A stretch of 42,607 bases of DNA from a virus, in the IMG/VR virus record IMGVR_UViG_3300031692_000120, positions 1 to 42,607 of that record; one strand, written 5' to 3'. Below are positions 37,075 to 42,607 of the stretch, in pieces. Below the pieces are notes generated by a model. The model had not been told where the DNA came from. It was given only the letters and a program-made list of their open reading frames with translations, and ran no database searches. Within the stretch, counting starts at the first letter, position 1; each line of letters starts with the position of its first letter. A program made the translations under genes and the position numbers.

Positions 37075-37502
37075 CAGAATATATTTTTTCAAATAATGCT
37101 TCTGGAACGCTACTCTCCGCCATGGGTGGATCAGATACCACATTGACATTAAATAGTGGTGAGAGGGTAAACTTTCCTGATCCAGGTGCAGACGAGCAAT
37201 TTGAAATATATGTAAAAAATGGCAATACTGGCTCCTGGATGATATGCACTGGAAGAAGTTCGGATACATTAACAGTTTCCAGAACAGATTCAAATTCATT
37301 TCCAAAAGGCTCGACTGTTATTCACGCGATAAGTGCCACTGTTTTAAATCTCCTCCTTCAAAAAGGAGTTTATAGAGAGGTTGATGGAAGCCCAGACGGT
37401 ACCCTTGCTGCAGAGTATACTGGCGAGGAGGTTCTGGATACCACAAACAGCCTTTGGTATAAGCATATTACAGGAACTTCCTGGAAGCTTATGAGTTCAT
37501 AA
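37071..37502 (+). CDS. Small tail-region protein, 143 aa
   Basis: A beta-rich protein (start MTEYIFSNNASGTLLSAMGG) with DTLTVSRTDSNSFPKGSTVI, typical of short tail or tail-spike anchoring proteins in which a strand-rich domain ends in an FPKG(S/T)VIHAIS-like piece. The start overlaps the previous stop by four bases. Tail role by context. Confidence 0.65.
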   Translation: MTEYIFSNNASGTLLSAMGGSDTTLTLNSGERVNFPDPGADEQFEIYVKNGNTGSWMICTGRSSDTLTVSRTDSNSFPKGSTVIHAISATVLNLLLQKGVYREVDGSPDGTLAAEYTGEEVLDTTNSLWYKHITGTSWKLMSS

Positions 37503-37523
37503 TTTAATGAAAGGAATTGAAGA

Positions 37524-37730
37524 ATGTCTAAAGTAATACACTCACAGAATCATTTTGGCGCTCATCCCGGATTCAGTAAGGTTCAATCAAGCATAGCAAA
37601 AGAGATAAATCCTAAAACCGGAAAGCCTTATGGAGAAGAGGTGGCCGGCGCCATACTTGCATCAAAAACCAGGGGCGCGAGTGCTAAGGCAAAGAAAGCA
37701 AATCCGAGACTAAACCGGGTAAAAGGGTAA
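37524..37730 (+). CDS. Small basic protein, 68 aa
   Basis: Start MSKVIHSQNHFGAHPGFSKV, then GAILASKTRGASAKAKKANP and LNRVKG. The basic, alanine/lysine-rich C-terminus suggests DNA or phosphate binding. Sequences with this AHPGFxKVQxxIAK...GAILAS pattern recur in phage tail regions without assigned function. AAAGGAATTG lies before the ATG. Confidence 0.65.
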   Translation: MSKVIHSQNHFGAHPGFSKVQSSIAKEINPKTGKPYGEEVAGAILASKTRGASAKAKKANPRLNRVKG

Positions 37731-37744
37731 AAGGAAATTTCGTT

Positions 37745-38014
37745 TTGATTGAAAATATTAATGATTATAAGTATGATCCTCATCTTTCAGGAGAAACGAT
37801 TTGCCTTCAATGTGGCCATGAAGGTATTTCTATAGCGCCAATAGGAATAACTTTCTTAGAATGCGAAAAATGCCATTGCTTTAAAATGGTATTTAAAAAT
37901 CAAGTAGAAAGAGAAGGATTACATTGGACTTGTAATTGTGGAAATTCACTTTTTCGCATATCCCCGGAAGGAATTTATTGCCCAATGTGTGGCGAATCGC
38001 AGGAAGGGTTTTGA
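37745..38014 (+). CDS. Zinc-ribbon protein with TTG start, 89 aa
   Basis: TTG 37745 follows AAAAGGAAAT; no ATG is suitable. CLQCGHEG and CEKCHCF form one zinc knuckle, and CNCGNSLF with CPMCGES a second. Zinc-ribbon proteins amid tail genes are unusual but not rare. It ends four bases before the next start. Function unknown. Confidence 0.6.
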   Translation: MIENINDYKYDPHLSGETICLQCGHEGISIAPIGITFLECEKCHCFKMVFKNQVEREGLHWTCNCGNSLFRISPEGIYCPMCGESQEGF

Positions 38015-38018
38015 TTAT

Positions 38019-39467
38019 ATGACAGAACTTAGGTTTAATACAAAGGCTTATGGCAGGATTAAGGGCGGCATAACCGATATCGATACTTCGATTGAACTTT
38101 ATCCAGGCTATATTCATACATTGGCAACGAATTGGGTCACGGCAAAATCATTACACGCTACCATTGTGGATCGTCTGGGTAACAGGGAAGTTATCACTAT
38201 TACAGATATCGATTTCAAAAATAATAAGCTGACCGCTTCACGCGGAGTGAGCGCCAGGTCCTGGGCAGATGGTTGTATAATTTCACAACGAATCACTGAA
38301 GATGATGCGGGCCAATTTATTCAACGTCAAAATTTTCGACAAATAATTTACAATCCGAACACTGTATTAACAGCAGATTACCCTGGTGAAAAAATTCTTC
38401 AAATAGGAACTTATAGTTGTGAAAAAAGATGGTGGAAAAATGTATCTGGAACCGAATGGCAATTAATCGCCGGCGATAAATGTGATTGGGAGTCATATTC
38501 AGGAGGATTTATCGTTTCTCCTTCCAGTGATATCACTTACAGCACAGATCAGTTAATGCAGGATGAATTAACAGCAGCCTCTATTTATGGTGTCTGCTGG
38601 AGCCCGGAACTCGGAATTTTTTGTATTGTGGGGAATGAAATCATTTTTACAAGCCCAGATGGAGCGATATGGACAAAACAGTCGCCTCCTACTCATACTG
38701 GATCATCAAATACATGGGAAAAAGTTTGCTGGAGCCCATCATTAGGCCTTTTTTGCGCTGTAGCAAGTAGTGGAACACAACATGTAATGACAAGTCCAGA
38801 TGGAGTAAGTTGGACATTGCATAATATTCAATCTACCTCATTTTATGATGTCTGCTGGAGTCCGGAACTTGGATTATTTTGCGCTGTCGGGACAAATTAT
38901 ATATGCACAAGCCCAGATGGAATAAACTGGACTACTCAAACCGCACCATCCGAACATTGGTTATCAGTCATATGGAGTCCGGAGCTTAATTTATTCTGCG
39001 CCTGCAATATAAGCACTTCAGTGGGAGGCATAGCGATTAGCGCTAATGGTGAAACATGGACACAATATCAAATTGATAGTACAAATCAAGGTGGTTATGG
39101 GATAGCGTGGAGCCCGGCACTCGGACTTTTTTGTGTTGCGGGATACAATACCGGAAATTATAATATTGCATATTCAAATAATGGCTCTTCATGGGCTAGA
39201 ATGATATACGCAAATAGATTATCGTCAATTTGTTGGAGTCCGGGAACCGGCTATTTTGTAGCAGCATGCGGATATTATAGTTCAAGCAAATTACTTGTCA
39301 GTGATGATGCGCTCACATGGACAGAGGTTGATATAATTGATCCATATTCTTCGGGAGGATGGAGAGATATTTGTTGGAGTCCTGATCTTTTTAAATTTTG
39401 CCTTGTTGGAAACGTAAACAATGCAATCAATACCGCAACTGTTTTAATCGTTCCAGGGGCAATATAA
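38019..39467 (+). CDS. Beta-propeller tail protein with Asp-box-like repeats
   Basis: ATG 38019 (MTELRFNTKAYGRIKGGITD), with AGGAAGG upstream, gives 482 residues. About 180 N-terminal residues differ and may attach to the tail. Then some seven repeats follow, each with CWSPELGIFC or IWSPELNLFC and a SPDGxxWT turn related to Asp boxes. This is a propeller-type domain distinct in sequence from the 129-bp repeat protein at 1-683, so the phage has two propeller-like tail proteins. A host-contact role is likely, but no enzyme residues are evident. Confidence 0.75.
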   Translation: MTELRFNTKAYGRIKGGITDIDTSIELYPGYIHTLATNWVTAKSLHATIVDRLGNREVITITDIDFKNNKLTASRGVSARSWADGCIISQRITEDDAGQFIQRQNFRQIIYNPNTVLTADYPGEKILQIGTYSCEKRWWKNVSGTEWQLIAGDKCDWESYSGGFIVSPSSDITYSTDQLMQDELTAASIYGVCWSPELGIFCIVGNEIIFTSPDGAIWTKQSPPTHTGSSNTWEKVCWSPSLGLFCAVASSGTQHVMTSPDGVSWTLHNIQSTSFYDVCWSPELGLFCAVGTNYICTSPDGINWTTQTAPSEHWLSVIWSPELNLFCACNISTSVGGIAISANGETWTQYQIDSTNQGGYGIAWSPALGLFCVAGYNTGNYNIAYSNNGSSWARMIYANRLSSICWSPGTGYFVAACGYYSSSKLLVSDDALTWTEVDIIDPYSSGGWRDICWSPDLFKFCLVGNVNNAINTATVLIVPGAI

Positions 39468-41497
39468 TGACAAAAATATCAATACCATTCTTTCAGGGCA
39501 TCCGCCCAAGCGTTTCGCCTGACAATATCGGAAATAATGAGGCTCAAATAGCTCAGAATTGTAAGCTATGGAATGGGAATTTGAGGTCATGGGATAATTA
39601 TCTGATAGCCGATACTCTTGATAATATAGGGATTGTGAAAAAGATTTATCTCTATCAGGATGAGTATTGGCTCGAATGGGAGGCAGAGGTTGATTTGATA
39701 GAGGCTCCCGTTTCCGGGGATACCGAAGGGAAAATATTCTGGACCGGATCAGGTATACCAAAAAAATCAAAACGAGACATGATAATTACCGGTACCGGGG
39801 CTATGCCCAGGGATGCTTATCCACTTTCGATTCCGACACCCTTACTGTCTCCAACCGCATCGGCAAGTTCTCCTCCTGCGGGCTCAGGCGATGACAGGTA
39901 TATAAATTATATCTGGACTGTTGTAAGCGAATGGGGAGAAGAGGGCTATCCTTCAAATGCAAGTAGCCAGGTCACGGCTAAGAATGGGCAACTGGTCAAT
40001 TTATCTGACATGTCTATGATATGGCAGTCCGCCACTGAAGTAAAAACCTCAAATTCAGTATATAAGACTACAGATGAAGGCGGAACTTATCTTTTTAAAT
40101 GTGTTCAGCCCGGAACAACCGGTTCAAGCGAACCAACCTGGAATGAAACTGTGAATGGATATACTTATGATGGTTCTGCGGTATGGCAATGTTTTAATAA
40201 TAATTTATCTTATAAAAGAATTTATCGAATAATTATAGGGAATGAGACCGCTACATATCAATTTGTAACTCAAATCGCTATTTCAACCACAACGTATGCT
40301 GATAGCAAAGAAGATGCTGATCTTAGTAATTCATGTCCTACCATCAGTATTTCCCGGGGAGGGGCGGGAATAGCTGATTATGATCCTGCTGACGATGATT
40401 TGCTTGGACTTTGCTATATCGGAAATGGGATAGCAGTAACATTTAAAGGGAAAGATATATATTTTTCAATCCCATATAAAATGTGGGCTTTCCCTATTGA
40501 ATTTAGCCAGGCAGTACCGGAATCAATAGTATCCATTACCTCTATCGGTGAAGGTGCAGCCATAATTTGCACAACAAAAAAAGCCTATATTTTACAGGGC
40601 ACTTCTCCTGCAGCCATAACTATTGATCCTCTTGAACACACCAAACCGAACTTATCCAAAAGAGGCGCGGTTCCATATGAAAATGGCGTAATATATCCAG
40701 CCGCTGATGGGCTTAGGTATGTAGGAAATGGTGCCAATAATATCATAACTAAGGCCCATTATACTGTGGAGGAATGGAAAAATCTTTACCCATCAACAAT
40801 GCATGGAGCTATTCATAATAATAAATATTATGGATTCTATTCCGGGGACAGTGAAGGGGGATTTGTATTTGACCTTTTATCAAATTCAGAACCGACCACA
40901 CTGGATTTTTATTGTTTTTCCACATATGTAGGACCCAACGACAAACTTTATTTTATCAGGAGCACATCGATGTCTCAGTTTAAAGAATCTTTACTAAATC
41001 CAGATGCCAGGGCAACTTCAGGGAAAGCCACCCAATATGATTTGAGCGGAGGAGCCGGAGTGATGGCCAGCATTTCACAACCAGATTATCCCAGAAATGT
41101 TGTCCTTACTATTACTGATGGTGATACTTCAATTTCCGCCATAGATATTACCATTGCTGGAACACTAGCGGATGGGTCTGCAGGCTCTGAAAATAAAACA
41201 TTGACCGATCTTATAATAGGATCAAACGACCTGAACGTAGCTTTTTCACATATTGATTCTATCACTATAAACTCAGTAACAGGAGCTGGTGCCGGTGATA
41301 CCTTAGATCTGGGATATGGTAAAAAATTTGGTCTCGGGAATAGTATTGAGGTAGAATCAGATATCCTTAAAGTTAATATAAATGATGATGATTCGCCGGT
41401 CGCTTCACAAACAATAAGTACAACTTATGGAACGGTTCAATTTGCAACAGATCCTGATGGCTCAAATGATTACCAGGTAATGTATCAAACCACTTAA
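39467..41497 (+). CDS. Large podovirus tail protein (676 aa)
   Basis: The ATG shares one base with the previous stop. The N-terminus MTKISIPFFQGIRPSVSPDN, NNEAQIAQNCKLWNGNLRSW and GDTEGKIFWTGSGIPKKSKR match a widespread podoviral tail protein that often follows the adaptor genes and is proposed to form the tail tube or hub. Central PTASASSPPAGSGDDRYINY and later ITIAGTLADGSAGSENKTLT form beta-rich domains. It lacks catalytic motifs. Confidence 0.8.
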   Translation: MTKISIPFFQGIRPSVSPDNIGNNEAQIAQNCKLWNGNLRSWDNYLIADTLDNIGIVKKIYLYQDEYWLEWEAEVDLIEAPVSGDTEGKIFWTGSGIPKKSKRDMIITGTGAMPRDAYPLSIPTPLLSPTASASSPPAGSGDDRYINYIWTVVSEWGEEGYPSNASSQVTAKNGQLVNLSDMSMIWQSATEVKTSNSVYKTTDEGGTYLFKCVQPGTTGSSEPTWNETVNGYTYDGSAVWQCFNNNLSYKRIYRIIIGNETATYQFVTQIAISTTTYADSKEDADLSNSCPTISISRGGAGIADYDPADDDLLGLCYIGNGIAVTFKGKDIYFSIPYKMWAFPIEFSQAVPESIVSITSIGEGAAIICTTKKAYILQGTSPAAITIDPLEHTKPNLSKRGAVPYENGVIYPAADGLRYVGNGANNIITKAHYTVEEWKNLYPSTMHGAIHNNKYYGFYSGDSEGGFVFDLLSNSEPTTLDFYCFSTYVGPNDKLYFIRSTSMSQFKESLLNPDARATSGKATQYDLSGGAGVMASISQPDYPRNVVLTITDGDTSISAIDITIAGTLADGSAGSENKTLTDLIIGSNDLNVAFSHIDSITINSVTGAGAGDTLDLGYGKKFGLGNSIEVESDILKVNINDDDSPVASQTISTTYGTVQFATDPDGSNDYQVMYQTT

Positions 41498-41561
41498 TTT
41501 TTTCCTCAATTTAAGTGTAAAAACGAGAAATGTTAATTTTGATATAACAATTAAGGTCAAT

Positions 41562-42068
41562 ATGAATTATCGAAACCGAATATATCAATGGCAGGGAGAC
41601 AGTTCTCAGCCCTATCCAAATAATTATATTTGGAAAAGTCGAAAGTGGATATTCCCTTTTAAATTGAGCTTTACCCGGGCTCGGGTAATCGCCGATACCG
41701 GAGATAGGCAGGATTATTATGATTCGATCATTGCCAGAAATGAAGCCATTGAAAGAAACGTGAGCCGAATATCAGGACTTGCTATTCATGGCGCCGTTGG
41801 TGAAGATGTGATTGGAAAATTTTCAATTAACGGGGACCTACTCGAAACAGTGCCCACGGTTGCTGATTATTCAGGAGATTTTAATCTTTCTGTAAAATTT
41901 TATGTAGATGGATCCTTATATTTTACAAAAGAAGTCTATGCAACTGATATCCCTTTTGCTATTAAAGAAAAATATAGAGGAAGGATATTTGAAGTTCAGC
42001 TAGAGGGTAATGTTCCGGTTAAAAGATTTGTTATGGCGACATCTGTAGAAGAACTAATGGGAGGATAA
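41562..42068 (+). CDS. Tail-associated protein, 168 aa
   Basis: The protein (start MNYRNRIYQWQGDSSQPYPN) has YIWKSRKWIFPFKLSFTRAR, a beta pattern, and ends in GRIFEVQLEGNVPVKRFVMA and TSVEELMGG, which is typical of proteins that form the last part of podovirus tail hubs. A 64-base gap precedes it, with a weak ribosome site (AAGGTC). It may have been separated from the preceding protein during evolution. Confidence 0.65.
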   Translation: MNYRNRIYQWQGDSSQPYPNNYIWKSRKWIFPFKLSFTRARVIADTGDRQDYYDSIIARNEAIERNVSRISGLAIHGAVGEDVIGKFSINGDLLETVPTVADYSGDFNLSVKFYVDGSLYFTKEVYATDIPFAIKEKYRGRIFEVQLEGNVPVKRFVMATSVEELMGG

Positions 42069-42069
42069 A

Positions 42070-42607
42070 ATGAATGTAATAACATCTCATAATGGTGCAT
42101 GGGGACCTCAATCTACTATATATGGAAAAGATGGTAGAACATACCCAACTATTGAAGCAGCTCAGGCCGCAGACCATGCCTATAATCTTCAGATGGGAAA
42201 TAGAACTAGCACCTCAATGACAGTAGGTGGAAAGTCATCGGGGGGAGCCGGAAGCGGAAATTATACGCAGGAATTTCTCAAAAAATGGGGCGATATCAAT
42301 GATCAGGTCTTAAGTACATTAAATGGAGCCATTAATGATATCGGAAGCGGAAAATCAATGTATCCGGGAAGTGAGCAACTTCAAGGGTTAATCTCAGACA
42401 TAGGCCAACAATCGAAAGATTTTAGCCAGAAATATGGCGGAGTAGAAACTTCATCAATAAATTCAGCAATGAATGATATCAATGCCAGAAATGACCTAAC
42501 AAACCAATTCATGGATCTTTCTAAACCAGATTATGCCGGTGTGGCTGGTAGAGCATCTGCAGATGTACGGGCATCCACTGATAAAGCTTTGGCCGAAAAT
42601 ACAAGGC
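42070..42607 (+). CDS. Virion protein, 3' truncated by window edge
   Basis: ATG 42070 (MNVITSHNGAWGPQSTIYGK) opens a frame that runs off the end (179 codons seen). It is rich in Gly, Ser, Asn and Gln (GGKSSGGAGSGNYTQEFLKK, GGVETSSINSAMNDINARND), the composition of internal virion or ejection proteins. GGGAGGATAAA supplies a ribosome site. Function cannot be fixed from this part. Confidence 0.65.
   Translation, partial: MNVITSHNGAWGPQSTIYGKDGRTYPTIEAAQAADHAYNLQMGNRTSTSMTVGGKSSGGAGSGNYTQEFLKKWGDINDQVLSTLNGAINDIGSGKSMYPGSEQLQGLISDIGQQSKDFSQKYGGVETSSINSAMNDINARNDLTNQFMDLSKPDYAGVAGRASADVRASTDKALAENTR

Overview
This 42.6 kb window is nearly all of a tailed double-stranded DNA phage genome, either free or a prophage segment. 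The virion set looks podovirus-like: a lambda GpA-type large terminase, a 721-residue portal, a scaffold, a major capsid gene, a chain of head-to-tail adaptor and tail proteins, and no tape-measure gene in view. Base composition is moderately AT-rich. A lipobox protein, a twin-arginine signal and a separate holin/endolysin set point to a Gram-negative host. Two integron-type attC sites suggest a host lineage that carries a chromosomal integron. Both window ends cut a gene: a repeat-built Asp-box protein on the left and a virion protein on the right. No integrase or integron integrase is visible.

Layout. 1-3285 (+): end of a tail or fibre gene made of 129-bp repeats, then a lysis region (coiled-coil membrane proteins, M15-type endolysin, lipoprotein, two-TM holin candidate). 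A bidirectional terminator at about 3291-3318 separates this from the converging early operon. 3339-15943 (-): early operon with many small zinc-finger or membrane proteins, HNH, ASCH and HD proteins, an SF2 helicase, an MT-A70 adenine methyltransferase, an XRE regulator, an SbcC/SbcD (gp46/gp47-like) pair and a neighbouring recombination-type protein. It is headed by a tRNA with anticodon CAT and initiator-like features. About 16040-16120: divergent promoters sharing an inverted-repeat operator, next to a Cro-like gene that appears leaderless. 16385-22769 (+): replication operon with a YkgJ-type protein, a DnaB helicase behind a strongly structured leader, an HNH protein, a DnaD/O-like initiator, a VRR-NUC nuclease, a cytosine methyltransferase with overlapping reading frames and a sigma-region-4 protein. 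22890-42607 (+): late genes from a TTGACA promoter: terminases, portal, decoration-like protein, several unknowns (one with a Tat motif), scaffold, a major capsid gene split by a group I intron, adaptors and tail proteins.

How the parts fit. The early leftward operon would supply recombination (SbcCD-like plus a possible annealing protein), DNA modification and a tRNA. The rightward operon would supply replisome loading, a second methyltransferase and a sigma-like regulator that might switch on late genes. Late transcription passes a promoter/terminator module (32011-32176) before the scaffold and capsid genes. Capsid expression also needs RNA splicing.

Most notable: (1) integron attC-like sites bounding small gene cassettes in the early operon; (2) two long, interleaved complementary segments in the DnaB leader (pseudoknot or switch topology); (3) a methyltransferase gene that stays open through two other plausible genes in another frame, one a complete HNH gene; (4) an ORF-less group I intron in the major capsid gene; (5) a phage-encoded tRNA resembling initiator tRNA; (6) a Tat-type signal on a protein from the morphogenesis cluster.
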